Of a DNA stretch of 64,000 nucleotides, positions 8,027 to 17,363 are shown in pieces. The notes below the pieces were generated by a model, which saw nothing but the letters and a program-made list of their open reading frames with translations, had not been told where the DNA came from and made no database searches. Made by a program: the position numbers and the translations under genes. Numbering within the stretch: position 1 is the stretch's first letter; every line of letters begins with the position of its first letter. The stretch lies in NCBI RefSeq assembly GCF_002860165.1, contig NZ_PGUZ01000016.1, positions 100,974-164,973 on the forward strand, read 5' to 3'. The DNA comes from Bacillus sp. V3-13 (GTDB taxonomy: Bacteria > Bacillota > Bacilli > Bacillales > Cytobacillaceae).

Positions 8027-9325
8027 TTACAATGGAACGTAAGCGGCTGGATTTACAGCATTAGATTTAGCGTAGTTCCATCCACCTTTATGAAGTTCAA
8101 AATGCAAGTGTTGTCCAAATGATTGGCCGGTATTACCCATAAGTCCAAGCTGTTGGCCTTTAGTAACAACCTGTCCCGATTGCACGGTCCGGTTCCTCAT
8201 ATGAGCATACACGGTTGTAAAAGTTTGTCCGTTAATTGAATGGGCAATGTAAACAACATTTCCATAGCTTTCAGAAAACTCAGATCTGATAACTACTCCG
8301 TCTGCGGCCGCAACGATTGATACATTATCTCCAGCTTTTGCAATATCAACTCCGGCATGGAACTCTCCATCACGTTGACCAAATCCGGATGAGACATATC
8401 CGCTGGCAGGTCGTGTAAATGCACCACTTGATACTGGTGGTGTTGCTGCAGCACTTGCACCACCACTTCCGCCTTGAGCTTTCGCCCTGGCAGCAGCAGC
8501 AGCTTCCTGTTCTTTTCTTTGTCTTTCTAATTCAGCTTGGCGTTGTTGTTCCAATTGGATTGCTTTTGCCATTGCCGTTTCCTGTGCGGCAAGAATAGCC
8601 TCTTGTTCTTCGAGACTCATTTTATGTTCATGCGCCTCGTGTTCCTGCTGTTCAAGGCTTGCCATCAGTCTATCTTTTTCAGCTTTTTGAGAATCAAGTT
8701 GCTTTTTCATATTTTCCAAGTCTGCATGCATATTTTCCAGGTCTGCCAGTTGTTGCTGGACTTCTGCCTGCTTTTTCTCAAGAAGTTCTTTGTCTTCACG
8801 ATGCTGGCGAAGAATACCCTGGTCTGCTTCAACAATTGTCGATACCGCTCCGACACGGTCGATAAAATCACCGAAGCTTTGCGCACCCATTAATACATCA
8901 ATATAGCTGACTGAGCCGCCAGTTTCCTGGAATGAACGGGCCCTGTCCTTGAGCATTTGATTTCTCTTTTCGATTCTTTCCATTAATACTTGGATCTCAC
9001 CCTGAAGCTTTTCAATTTCCACTTTTGTTGCTTCGATTTGACCCGCTTTTTCTTCGATTTTGCTATTCGTATCGCTTATCGCAAGTTCAATTTGCTGAAT
9101 TTCATTTTGAACATTATCCTGCTGTCCCTGCAGTTCGTTTATTTGACTGTTAGCATCATTGATCCCGGAATTAATGCCGGAACGTTCCTGCTGGATCGCT
9201 TTCTTCTGATTCTCTAATTCTTGTAAGTTTGTAGTTGCCAGTGCTGTACTGGCACCTGCCCCTGTTAAAGTACTCCCCATTCCCACAGTTGCAACAACTG
9301 TGAGAGTTAATAATGATTTTTTCAA
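8027..9325 (-). CDS. Secreted coiled-coil M23 (LytM) peptidase, EnvC-like murein hydrolase
   Basis: The 432-residue exported protein has a signal peptide (MKKSLLTLTVVATVGMGSTL, cleavage near ALA-TT), long coiled coils from about 32 to 275, an Ala/Gly linker and a C-terminal M23 domain (about 305-432). The zinc ligands are visible as HAGVD and HLHFELH, so the peptidase should be active. The start is TTG, fixed by AAAGGAG ten bases upstream. It directly follows ftsE-ftsX. In other bacteria FtsEX controls a coiled-coil hydrolase or activator (EnvC, PcsB, CwlO), so this is the likely FtsEX partner. Peptidoglycan cross-bridge cleavage is family knowledge; the FtsEX link is inference from position. 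Confidence 0.85.
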   Translation of the reverse strand: MKKSLLTLTVVATVGMGSTLTGAGASTALATTNLQELENQKKAIQQERSGINSGINDANSQINELQGQQDNVQNEIQQIELAISDTNSKIEEKAGQIEATKVEIEKLQGEIQVLMERIEKRNQMLKDRARSFQETGGSVSYIDVLMGAQSFGDFIDRVGAVSTIVEADQGILRQHREDKELLEKKQAEVQQQLADLENMHADLENMKKQLDSQKAEKDRLMASLEQQEHEAHEHKMSLEEQEAILAAQETAMAKAIQLEQQRQAELERQRKEQEAAAAARAKAQGGSGGASAAATPPVSSGAFTRPASGYVSSGFGQRDGEFHAGVDIAKAGDNVSIVAAADGVVIRSEFSESYGNVVYIAHSINGQTFTTVYAHMRNRTVQSGQVVTKGQQLGLMGNTGQSFGQHLHFELHKGGWNYAKSNAVNPAAYVPL

Positions 9326-9463
9326 AATCCGAATTCTCCTTTCGACTTCCAGGTTGATCTACTAAACACATACAACGTTGAAACCTTTGGCCCCAGTTAA
9401 TTCGTCTATATACTGAATGCGCAGAAAGCTTTTTTCAAAGAGCCGCTTGAGGTCCAAAGCTTT

Positions 9464-10357
9464 CTACACTTTTAAAAACTTGCGTACAGACATTAAGCTT
9501 CCCCAAATACCGATGATCGCTCCCATTAAAATAAGCAGTCCTGCAACTTGGTAGATGAATGGATTAAATTCAAGCAGCTCAATAAAATGGTTCACTAATT
9601 TTGGTTCGATATAATCATAGGCATAGCGGTAAGTAACGGCAATGATCACTATCGGCACAATCGAGCCCATGATGCCAAGCCACAGACCCTCCAAAAAGAA
9701 CGGCCAACGGATAAAGGAGTTCGTTGCTCCTACCAGTTTCATAATCTCGATTTCTTTTCGTCTGGCCACAATCGTAATTTTGATTGTGTTAGAGATCAAG
9801 AACATCGCAGTGAACAGCAAACCAATGATTAGGACCAGTCCGACATTACGGCTCGTTTCAATAAAGGCGAATAGCTTTTCAACTGAGCCTTGTCCATATT
9901 TAACATTTGAAGCATATTGCATTTTTTCAATTTGTTTAGCAACAGCCATGGTGTCTGTTGGATTTTTCGTTTTTACGATAAATACATCGTTTAAAGGGTT
10001 ATCCTGTTCAAACAACTGGAATATTTGCCCCTCTTCTCCAAGGCTTTCAACTAGATTGGCCAGCTCTTCTTCTTTCGGTGAATATGTAAGGCTGCTCACC
10101 TCGGGAATTTTTTCAATCTGCTGTTTTAAAACCTCTTGATCCTGCTCAGTGGCAGCGATATCGATGTGCACGCGAATTTCGACGTTCTGTTCAATAGTTG
10201 TAGCTACTTTATTGAGATTCATCATAATAACGAAAAACACGCCAACCAAAATCAATGTGACGGTAACGGCGCTGACCGATGCAAAGGTCATCCAGCCGTT
10301 TCTCCCCAAACTTTTAAAACTCTCTCTTATATGACGGCGAAGGGTTCTAGCTTTCAT
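9464..10357 (-). CDS. ftsX: Cell-division ABC transporter permease FtsX
   Basis: The 297-residue membrane protein starts MKARTLRRHIRESFKSLGRN, a hallmark FtsX N-terminus. TM1 is at about 24-46, then a large extracytoplasmic loop (about 50-165) that would contact the hydrolase, and three more TM segments toward the C-terminus (about 175-195, 225-250, 270-290). The ATG preceded by AGAGGGGAATACGGCT is chosen; it overlaps the ftsE stop by 11 bases, typical for this pair. FtsX transmits ATP hydrolysis by FtsE across the membrane to control wall hydrolase activity. Confidence 0.93.
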   Translation of the reverse strand: MKARTLRRHIRESFKSLGRNGWMTFASVSAVTVTLILVGVFFVIMMNLNKVATTIEQNVEIRVHIDIAATEQDQEVLKQQIEKIPEVSSLTYSPKEEELANLVESLGEEGQIFQLFEQDNPLNDVFIVKTKNPTDTMAVAKQIEKMQYASNVKYGQGSVEKLFAFIETSRNVGLVLIIGLLFTAMFLISNTIKITIVARRKEIEIMKLVGATNSFIRWPFFLEGLWLGIMGSIVPIVIIAVTYRYAYDYIEPKLVNHFIELLEFNPFIYQVAGLLILMGAIIGIWGSLMSVRKFLKV

Positions 10358-11033
10358 AGCCGTATTCCCCTCTCTGTTCGTCCCGGGCGATTTTACCGTT
10401 CTCAATTGCAATAACACGATGGGTAATCGTATTAACAATTTCCTTATTGTGTGTTGCCATGACCACGGTCGTCCCTCTCGTGTTGATTTCCTCAAATATG
10501 TTCATAATTTCCCATGATGTATCAGGGTCAAGGTTTCCGGTTGGCTCATCGGCAATGACTAATTTAGGAGCGTTAACAATCGAGCGGGCGATCGAAACAC
10601 GCTGCTGCTCGCCACCTGAAAGCTCGGTTGGGAGCATCCTTGCTTTATGTTTTAATCCGACAAGCTCGAGCGTCTCCAAAACGCGCTTCTTTATTTGTTT
10701 TGGCTGTTCCTCGATAACCTCTAAAGCAAAAGCGACGTTTTCATAGACGTTTAATGTCGGAAGAAGTTTAAAGTCCTGAAAGACGACCCCTATGTTTCGG
10801 CGCAATAGCGGAACTTTTTTCGCCTTTAGTTTCCCAAGGTCGACTCCATTAATCATGATCGTCCCAGTTGACGGTTTTTCTTCACGGTACATCATCTTAA
10901 TAAAAGTAGATTTCCCGGCGCCGCTTGGGCCAACCACATAAACGAATTCCCCTTGCTTGATTGATACATCTATGCCATTAACGGCCATTACGCCGTTAGG
11001 GTATTTTTTAAAAACTGACTGCATTTCTATCAT
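10347..11033 (-). CDS. ftsE: Cell-division ATP-binding protein FtsE
   Basis: The 228-residue ABC ATPase shows Walker A GPSGAGKST (35-43), Q-loop FQDFKLLP (Gln86), signature LSGGEQQRV (138-146), Walker B LVIADEPTG and H-loop MATHNKE. It works with FtsX as a cytosolic ATPase. A possible extended -10 promoter lies about 150 bases upstream. The call is secure from motifs, length and the overlap with ftsX. Confidence 0.95.
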   Translation of the reverse strand: MIEMQSVFKKYPNGVMAVNGIDVSIKQGEFVYVVGPSGAGKSTFIKMMYREEKPSTGTIMINGVDLGKLKAKKVPLLRRNIGVVFQDFKLLPTLNVYENVAFALEVIEEQPKQIKKRVLETLELVGLKHKARMLPTELSGGEQQRVSIARSIVNAPKLVIADEPTGNLDPDTSWEIMNIFEEINTRGTTVVMATHNKEIVNTITHRVIAIENGKIARDEQRGEYGYES

Positions 11034-11479
11034 CTATACCATCACCTGAACTTAAAGTATATGCCAATAAGATTCTATCATTCTGCATCTTTTGACAATC
11101 TTCGTCGATTTCGACAAATTTCTCATCCGTGGCACATAACAAAAACAACAGCAAAAAGCCTTTTTACTTGATGCCTAACCTATTATAACATCATAAATTG
11201 TCAAATAAACCAAAGAAATATTACATTTTCATTTCATTTTAGTAAGAAAGTTCTACATTTTTCCTGCGTTGTCTAATAAATCTATTAAGATATTAATTTT
11301 TCATGTAGATTTCAGCAATATCCAACAAAAATTTCATGAAAACTCATTTTTAATGTTACAAATATATCTTTTGTGTGACATTAATGTAACAAAAAATTTG
11401 ACGGAATTGTGAACTTCCATGAATAGAAGGGGTAAAAAGAGGAGGATTTTTCTTGACAGTAGCGAAGATATATAAAAAA
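11034..11479. other. Intergenic region between ftsE and cccB terminator
   Basis: This AT-rich stretch of about 450 bases has no credible gene. On the minus strand it holds an extended -10 (TGTTATAAT, 11182-11190) with a TTGACA only 11 bases upstream of it, too close for a normal -35. This is the best candidate for the ftsE promoter. Confidence 0.4.
11182..11190 (-). promoter_or_regulatory. Extended -10 (TGTTATAAT), candidate ftsEX promoter
   Basis: The minus strand reads TGTTATAAT, a perfect -10 with the TGn extension, 149 bases before the ftsE ATG. No good -35 at 17 bases is seen, which extended -10 promoters can tolerate. Confidence 0.4.
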
Positions 11480-11502
11480 ACGTTCTGCTATAAACAGAAC
11501 GT
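11480..11502 (-). terminator. cccB terminator
   Basis: ACGTTCTG and CAGAACGT form a perfect 8-bp stem with a 7-base loop, 15 bases after the cccB stop, followed by TTTTTT on the minus strand. Confidence 0.9.
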
Positions 11503-11516
11503 CCTTCTCTATTAGC

Positions 11517-11855
11517 TTATTTTTTTGCTGCGAGCCATTCGGCAACAGCCGAGGCTTCTTCACCTTTTAACGCTCCTGGCGGCATGATTCCTTTGCCTTC
11601 CTCAATAGTCGTTTCAATATCTTCTTTTGATAGTTTGGCTCCTACTTTATCGAGAGCAGGACCTGCTGCACCTTTCAGATCTTGCCCGTGACATTGTGAG
11701 CATTTTTGATTGTAAAGCTTTTCAGCATCCCCGGCACTGGCTGTTGTTTCTTCGCCTTCGTTTGTTGCTTTGTCATCGGCAGCTTCATCGCCGCCTCCAC
11801 AGGCAGCTAACACAAGAGCAGTACCCATCATTAAAGCGAGCAACTTCTTTTTCAT
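11517..11855 (-). CDS. cccB: Cytochrome c-551 lipoprotein CccB
   Basis: The 112-residue precursor has a lipoprotein signal with lipobox LAAC (Cys19), an acidic low-complexity linker and one class I cytochrome c domain. The haem site is CSQCH (Cys52, Cys55, His56) and the likely distal ligand is Met91 in GIMPPGAL. It should sit on the outer face of the membrane and carry electrons to the terminal oxidase. The chosen ATG follows TCGGGGGGATATT; an ATG nine codons earlier would spoil the signal sequence. Small membrane-anchored c-551 cytochromes of this kind are standard in Bacillus. Confidence 0.92.
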   Translation of the reverse strand: MKKKLLALMMGTALVLAACGGGDEAADDKATNEGEETTASAGDAEKLYNQKCSQCHGQDLKGAAGPALDKVGAKLSKEDIETTIEEGKGIMPPGALKGEEASAVAEWLAAKK

Positions 11856-11905
11856 AATATCCCCCCGAGATAAAAATGGCATAATACAGTTACATTATAT
11901 CAATC

Positions 11906-12772
11906 TCAAGCCCGTTTGAAACCCTCACCCAATACCTCAGCAGCATCCATAACAATGACAAATGCAGTCGGATCAATGCTTTTTACTAGTTGTTTCAATT
12001 TTGTGAACTCGGTTTGATCCACGACACACATTAAGATTGGCCTCTCATGGTCGGTGTAGCCGCCATATGCTGATAGTTTTGTCACACCCCGGTCTATTTT
12101 AATCAAAACGGCTTCACGTACTTCTTCCTGCTTGTTCGTGATAATCATCGCCATCTTGGATCGACCGAAGCCTACTTGAACAAAGTCAATCGTTTTACTC
12201 GTTACATATAGCCCTATTAAAGCATATAAACCTCTTTCGATATCAAATACGGCCGCGGCCGACAAAACGATTAAACCGTCAATCAGGGCAACACTTCTTC
12301 CAAGCGAAAAGCCCGTATACTTGGTGATAATTTGCGCAGCTAAATCCGTTCCGCCTGTTGATGCTTTTCCGCGAAATACAATCCCGAGGCCAAGTCCTGC
12401 ACCAATGCCGCCGAACAAAGAGCCAAGCAAAGGATCGTTGGTCCATGGTTCCAGATCGTTTGATAAAAACACGACAAACGGCAGGAAAATGGTACCGGCA
12501 AGCGTTTTTGCCCCAAATTGCTTGCCAAGAAGGATTAATCCGGCAACAAAGAGCGGAATATTAAAAGCCCATTGAACATAAGCCGGCTCCCACCCGAACA
12601 CAGCATCAAGAATCGTGCTGATCCCGCTCACACCGCCCGATGCGACCCGGTTCGGCAACAAGAACACATTAAAGGCGATTGCCACAATAGCTGAGCCTGC
12701 CAAAACATAGAAATACTCCAGTATCCTCGCTACTAAAGGATGATTTGTATATGCAGTGCGTTTTCGCTTCAT
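11906..12772 (-). CDS. yvjA: YitT-family membrane protein (DUF161 plus DUF2179), YvjA-like
   Basis: The 288-residue protein has about five hydrophobic segments in the first 190 residues, with the glycine-rich signatures ASGGVSGIS and FRGKASTGGTDLAAQI of the YitT family. A soluble DUF2179 domain follows (about 215-285, MAMIITNKQEEVREAVLIKI). Transport is suspected for the family but no substrate is established. It lies between cccB and prfB, the position of yvjA in B. subtilis. A TTTACA-N17-TATACT promoter lies upstream. Family assignment is firm; the gene symbol rests on synteny. Confidence 0.8.
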   Translation of the reverse strand: MKRKRTAYTNHPLVARILEYFYVLAGSAIVAIAFNVFLLPNRVASGGVSGISTILDAVFGWEPAYVQWAFNIPLFVAGLILLGKQFGAKTLAGTIFLPFVVFLSNDLEPWTNDPLLGSLFGGIGAGLGLGIVFRGKASTGGTDLAAQIITKYTGFSLGRSVALIDGLIVLSAAAVFDIERGLYALIGLYVTSKTIDFVQVGFGRSKMAMIITNKQEEVREAVLIKIDRGVTKLSAYGGYTDHERPILMCVVDQTEFTKLKQLVKSIDPTAFVIVMDAAEVLGEGFKRA

Positions 12773-12802
12773 TCCAGATGTTCTCCTTTAAATTCACACT
12801 TT

Positions 12803-12847
12803 CTTTCGACCGAAAGCGAGTATAGCACGAAGAAGATTTCGTGTAAA
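12803..12847 (-). promoter_or_regulatory. Promoter of the YitT-family gene with a downstream dyad
   Basis: TTTACA (12842-12847), 17 bases and TATACT (12819-12824) with a TG extension form a strong sigma-A promoter on the minus strand. Just downstream, at 12803-12816, CTTTCG and CGAAAG form a dyad with a 2-base centre, a possible operator near the transcript start. Confidence 0.65.
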
Positions 12848-12888
12848 TGGCGCTGTATTGCCGCTTTAAAGGGGGAAATTCTCATTCA

Positions 12889-13309
12889 TCTATATAACTT
12901 GAATTATTGAATTACCGGCTTTGCTATTTTAGAAATAGAGACCTCTTCCATCAATTATTAATTTTTTTCTTGATTATATTCAATAGCTCACTTCTTTGTA
13001 TTTACTATAAGTTGTGGCCTTCATGAATCCTATGAAGACCTCTTTTTCTATTTTTCAGATGAGTTGTGTCCTTCATCTGCCCTATGAAGACCTCTTTTCC
13101 TATTTTTTGGTTGAGCTTTGTCCTTCATCTGCCCTATGAAGACCTCTTTTCCTATTTTTTGGTTGAGCTTTGTCCTTCATCTGCCCTATGAAGACCTCTT
13201 TTCCTATTTCTCGACCGAGTTTTGTCCTTCATCAGCCATAACAGCAGCCGCTCTCTTAAGCCGATCTATCTAGAGATAGTTGGAAAATGTTAAATTCAAG
13301 TTATATAGA
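12889..13309. mobile_element. 421-bp element with 17-bp terminal inverted repeats and internal 52-bp tandem repeats
   Basis: TCTATATAACTTGAATT (12889-12905) recurs in exact inverted form as AATTCAAGTTATATAGA (13293-13309). The enclosed DNA has no gene and carries four 52-bp tandem units. The shape resembles a MITE-like or other small non-autonomous element, or a long-range hairpin. No clear target-site duplication is visible. The repeats are seen directly; mobility is inference. Confidence 0.55.
13011..13232. repeat. Four tandem 52-bp units, each with a TTCAT/ATGAA hairpin
   Basis: CCTATGAAGACCTC starts at 13029, 13081, 13133 and 13185, an exact 52-base period. Units two to four are nearly identical and the first is diverged. 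Each contains CTTCAT, about seven bases and ATGAAG, giving a short hairpin (GTcCTTCAT/ATGAAGAC with one bulge). There are no distinct spacers, so it is not CRISPR. No reading frame runs through the array. Confidence 0.85.
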
Positions 13310-13319
13310 ACAATACAAA

Positions 13320-13351
13320 AAAGCCTCTGCCAGAATTCCGGCAAAGGCTTT
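13320..13351 (-). terminator. prfB terminator
   Basis: AAAGCCTCTGCC and GGCAAAGGCTTT form a 12-position stem with one mismatch just after the prfB stop, followed by TTTTG on the minus strand. Confidence 0.85.
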
Positions 13352-13356
13352 CTCTT

Positions 13357-14458
13357 TTAGTTTAACCGTGATCGCAAGTAGGCATTTATGAATACATCCA
13401 GTTCACCGTCCATGACGGCCTGGATATTGCCGACTTCCGTGTTTGTCCGGTGGTCTTTTACCATTGAATAAGGATGGAAGACGTAGGAGCGGATTTGGCT
13501 TCCCCAGCCAATCTCCTTTTGTTCGCCGCGGATTTCGGCAAGCTCTTGTTCCTGTTCTTCAATCTTGCGCTGGTATAATTTTGCCTTGAGCATTTTCATC
13601 GCCTGTTCGCGGTTCTTGATCTGCGAACGCTCTGTTTGGCAAGTAACGACAACCCCGGTTGGCAGATGGGTAATCCGCACGGCAGAATCGGTTGTATTGA
13701 TATGCTGGCCGCCGGCACCGCTCGCCCTGTAAGTGTCGATTTTCAAATCTTCGGTACGAATATCGATTTCAATCTCGTCATTGAATTCAGGCATCACTTC
13801 ACAGGAAACGAACGAAGTATGGCGCCGCCCCGATGAGTCAAATGGAGAAATCCTGACAAGCCGGTGCACGCCTTTTTCCGCTTTCAAATAACCATATGCG
13901 TTATGCCCTTTGATCGCAAGCGTGACACTTTTGATCCCCGCCTCATCGCCAGGAAGATAATCAAGGGTTTCGACTTTAAAGCCTTTCTTCTCAGCCCAGC
14001 GCGTATACATGCGCAGCAGCATTGAACCCCAGTCCTGAGATTCGGTTCCGCCTGCGCCCGGATGAAGTTCAAGAATGGCATTGTTTTTATCGTACTCCTC
14101 GCTTAGTAAAAGCTGGAGCTCAAAGTCGTTTAAACGGTCTCTTAACTCCTTCATTTCAGAGGCAAGCTCATTCTGAAGCTCCTCATCAGGTTCTTCACGA
14201 ACAAGCTCATAGGTAAGCTCCAAGTTTTCATACGTTTCATTAAGGCTTTTAAATTCATTGACAAGCTCTTTTAATGCGTTTCCTTCATTAATAATGGTCT
14301 GGGCTTTTTGCTGATCATCCCAGAAACCAGGCTGCAGCATGATCTCATCAAGTTCTGCTATTCTGGCCTCTTTATTTTCAAGGTCAAAGAGACCCCCTGA
14401 AGTCCGCTAATTTCTTAGCTGTCTTTTCTAATTCATTGCGAATATCCGCTAATTCCAT
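13357..14458 (-). CDS. prfB: Peptide chain release factor 2, with programmed +1 frameshift
   Basis: Release factor 2 reads UGA and UAA stops and triggers peptide release. The gene starts at the ATG at 14458 (after GAGGTGA). It reads 24 codons to an in-frame TGA at 14384-14386 and continues after a +1 shift for 342 codons, giving 366 residues, the normal RF2 length. The specificity tripeptide Ser-Pro-Phe is at about 204-206 ([10 protein letters not shown]) and the catalytic GGQ at 249-251 ([10 protein letters not shown]). The downstream frame alone would miss the first 39 residues. The gene lies downstream of secA, as in B. subtilis. Confidence 0.95.
14383..14398 (-). promoter_or_regulatory. 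prfB autoregulatory +1 frameshift site
   Basis: The minus strand reads AGGGGGTCTCTTTGAC. The internal Shine-Dalgarno AGGGGG, a three-base spacer, the slippery CTT and the TGA followed by C are the classic RF2 frameshift signal. Low RF2 lets the ribosome pause at UGA and slip to GAC. Confidence 0.95.
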
Positions 14459-14530
14459 ATCGGTCACCTCTAATAGTTTTTTATTATTATATCGTCGGAG
14501 GCACTGTAAAGATACTCCGGCAGGAAAAAG

Positions 14531-14558
14531 AGGGCCGGCAGAGCTTGCCTGGCCCCCT
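14531..14558 (-). terminator. secA terminator
   Basis: GGGCC-GGCA pairs with TGCC-(T)-GGCCC 25 to 50 bases after the secA stop, followed by CTCTTTTTCC on the minus strand. Confidence 0.75.
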
Positions 14559-14581
14559 TCTATGCTTATTATTGTATTGGC

Positions 14582-17095
14582 TTATCCGTTAACTCCGTGG
14601 CAATTCTTATACTTTTTGCCGCTTCCGCAGTAGCATGGGTCATTGCGGCCAAGATGAACTTGTTTGACAACCGGCTTTTTCTTAACCTTTTCCCCATCCT
14701 CTTTTGGATTTACCGCATGGCCTTTGGCTACTTCCTGGCGCTCAAGGTTATTGCGGATTTCCGCTTTCATGATGTATTTTGCAACATCTTCTTCGATTGA
14801 CTCAATCATGCTTTCAAACATGGCAAAGCCTTCGTGCTGGTATTCGCGAAGCGGATCCGTTTGTCCATACGCCCGCAGGTGAATACCCTGGCGGAGCTGG
14901 TCCATCGCGTCAATATGATCCATCCATTTTGAGTCAACGGCACGCAGGACGATAACTTTCTCAAATTCACGCATTTGCTCATTATCGAGGATAGATTCTT
15001 TTTCATCGTAGCGGTCTTTTACTTTTGCAAAAATCAACCCGGTTATTTCTTCAGGCTCTTTGCCGCGCAAATCATCGATTGTAACGTCGCCTTCATTTAG
15101 GAGGTTTCCGTTGACATAGTCAATAATGCCCTGCAGATCCCATTGTTCCGGATCTTCATTTCCTGGCGTATGGGCTTCAACATGGCGGGAAAGCACGCCA
15201 TGAATCATATTTTCAACAATCTCGCGCAGGTTTTCAGACTCCAAAACCTCGTTGCGCTGTTTGTAGATAATTTCGCGCTGCTGGCGCAGAACATCATCAT
15301 ACTGAAGGAGCTGCTTGCGGGCATCAAAGTTATTGCCTTCAACGCGTTTTTGCGCTGACTCGACGGCTTTGGAAACCATTTTACTTTGGATTGGCTGGGA
15401 ATCATCCATGCCAAGGCGGGTCATCATTACTTTCATATTGTCAGAGCCGAAGCGGCGCATCAGCTCATCCTCCATCGAAAGATAGAACTGGGTCACCCCC
15501 GGGTCTCCCTGACGGCCTGAACGACCGCGGAGCTGGTTATCAATCCGGCGGCTCTCATGCCGTTCCGTACCGACAACGGCCAAACCGCCGAGGTCTGTTA
15601 CACCTTCACCAAGCTTAATATCTGTACCGCGGCCGGCCATGTTTGTTGCGATTGTTACGGCGCCACGTTCACCGGCATTCGCAATGATTTCGGCTTCACG
15701 GCTATGATTTTTCGCATTGAGCACATTGTGGCGGACGCCTTTTTTTGATAAAAGCTTGGAAATTAATTCAGATGTTTCAATCGCCACTGTACCAACGAGA
15801 ACGGGCTGGCCTTTTTCGTGGCGCTCGGCAATATCCTCAACGACAGCCCTGAATTTGCCTTCCATGGAAGCATAAATAAGGTCCGGGCGGTCATCACGAA
15901 TGATCGGCCTGTTCGTTGGGATCGCAATAACATTCATATTGTAAATATTCCGGAATTCTTCTTCTTCTGTTTTCGCCGTACCGGTCATCCCGGAAAGCTT
16001 TTCATACATACGGAAATAATTCTGGAATGTAATGGTAGCCAGGGTCATGCTTTCATTTTGCACTTCAAGGCCTTCCTTCGCCTCGATTGCCTGGTGGAGG
16101 CCATCGCTGTAACGGCGTCCTTTCATTAAGCGGCCGGTAAATTGGTCAACAATCACAATTTCGCCGTCCTGCACCACATAATCGACATCCCGATGCATGC
16201 TGGCATGCGCTTTAAGCGCCTGGCTGATGTGGTGGTTTAAAGAGACATGGGAAATATCAAACAGGTTATCGATGCCAAACGCCTTCTCGGCTTTCGTCAT
16301 CCCTTCCTCTGTCAACTGTACACTCTTCGTCTTTTCATCATAAGTGTAATCATCGTCTTTATTTAACGTCCGGACAAACGCGTTCGCCTGAATATAAAGC
16401 TGGGTGGACTTTTGCGCAGTTCCTGAAATGATCAACGGTGTCCGCGCTTCATCGATTAAAATTGAGTCAACCTCGTCAATAACCGCAAAGTGAAGCGGGC
16501 GCTGAACCTTTTGATGCTTATAAAGCACCATGTTATCACGCAAGTAATCAAACCCGAATTCATTATTCGTACCATACGTAATATCAGCTGAATATGCCGC
16601 TTGCTTTTCTTCCTTCGAAAGGCCGTTCAAATTCAGGCCGACAGTGAGGCCAAGAAATTCGTAAAGACGTCCCATTTCGGTCGCATCACGGCTGGCCAGG
16701 TATTCGTTAACGGTAACAACGTGAACGCCTTTACCGGTAATCGCATTTAAATAAACGGGCATGGTCGCTGTTAACGTTTTACCTTCACCGGTTTTCATTT
16801 CGGCAATATTGCCGTCATGGAGAGCAGCTGCCCCCATTAGCTGAACATGGTAAGGATACAGGCCGAGCACACGCTTCGCTGCTTCACGGACCACCGCGAA
16901 TGCTTCCGGAAGTAACTCCTCAAGCGTCTCGCCGTTTTGGTAGCGGGATTTAAACTCCTCCGTTTTCTCACGAATATTTTCATCCGATAATTTTTCAATA
17001 TCCTGAGCGAGGCTGTCTATTTCATCAGCCAGCTTTGACAGGCGTTTTAAATCGCGTTTATTTTGATCAAATACTTTATTTAAAATTCCAAGCAT
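14582..17095 (-). CDS. secA: Preprotein translocase ATPase SecA
   Basis: The 837-residue motor drives Sec-dependent export through SecYEG. The helicase core shows [20 protein letters not shown] (Walker A near 102-109), [20 protein letters not shown] near 205, the preprotein cross-linking domain, and motif [17 protein letters not shown]. The C-terminal zinc tail [18 protein letters not shown], with its Cys-Cys-Cys-His ligands, binds SecB-like partners or lipids. Length matches B. subtilis SecA (841). The ATG has AAAGGAGCG upstream. It is followed by prfB, the order known from Bacillus. Confidence 0.97.
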   Translation of the reverse strand: MLGILNKVFDQNKRDLKRLSKLADEIDSLAQDIEKLSDENIREKTEEFKSRYQNGETLEELLPEAFAVVREAAKRVLGLYPYHVQLMGAAALHDGNIAEMKTGEGKTLTATMPVYLNAITGKGVHVVTVNEYLASRDATEMGRLYEFLGLTVGLNLNGLSKEEKQAAYSADITYGTNNEFGFDYLRDNMVLYKHQKVQRPLHFAVIDEVDSILIDEARTPLIISGTAQKSTQLYIQANAFVRTLNKDDDYTYDEKTKSVQLTEEGMTKAEKAFGIDNLFDISHVSLNHHISQALKAHASMHRDVDYVVQDGEIVIVDQFTGRLMKGRRYSDGLHQAIEAKEGLEVQNESMTLATITFQNYFRMYEKLSGMTGTAKTEEEEFRNIYNMNVIAIPTNRPIIRDDRPDLIYASMEGKFRAVVEDIAERHEKGQPVLVGTVAIETSELISKLLSKKGVRHNVLNAKNHSREAEIIANAGERGAVTIATNMAGRGTDIKLGEGVTDLGGLAVVGTERHESRRIDNQLRGRSGRQGDPGVTQFYLSMEDELMRRFGSDNMKVMMTRLGMDDSQPIQSKMVSKAVESAQKRVEGNNFDARKQLLQYDDVLRQQREIIYKQRNEVLESENLREIVENMIHGVLSRHVEAHTPGNEDPEQWDLQGIIDYVNGNLLNEGDVTIDDLRGKEPEEITGLIFAKVKDRYDEKESILDNEQMREFEKVIVLRAVDSKWMDHIDAMDQLRQGIHLRAYGQTDPLREYQHEGFAMFESMIESIEEDVAKYIMKAEIRNNLERQEVAKGHAVNPKEDGEKVKKKPVVKQVHLGRNDPCYCGSGKKYKNCHGVNG

Positions 17096-17330
17096 GATAA
17101 ACGCTCCTTTTTATAATCAAATATGAGAGGCCTTAATTGCCTCACTTATGAAATAACAACATAATAAAGAGAACACTAAAAAAAGATTCGCTTTTTTACC
17201 GCTGAATCCTTCCAAACCTTTTTAATATATTCCTTATTAATACTACCACTTTCGCTATGTAGTGACAACTCATCGCAACTAGGAGGCTTTTTCCAAATAG
17301 CAAGAACCGTTATACCGGTAAGTAAAACAA

Positions 17331-17352
17331 CAGCTGCATTATGCTGCAGCTG
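17331..17352 (-). terminator. Terminator of the DUF1028 gene
   Basis: CAGCTGCA and TGCAGCTG form a perfect 8-bp stem with a 6-base loop, 11 bases past the stop, followed by TTGTTTT on the minus strand. Confidence 0.85.
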
Positions 17353-17363
17353 CTGCTTTAAAA

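Noticed and set aside
11182..11200. TTGACA near TATAAT upstream of ftsE as a normal sigma-A promoter
   Set aside because: The spacer is only 11 bases; I kept only the extended -10 as a candidate.
13011..13232. 52-bp repeat array as a CRISPR
   Set aside because: Units are back-to-back tandem copies with no unique spacers and no cas genes.
13357..14340. prfB as a pseudogene because of the in-frame TGA
   Set aside because: The stop is the known programmed +1 frameshift signal and the joined protein has normal length.
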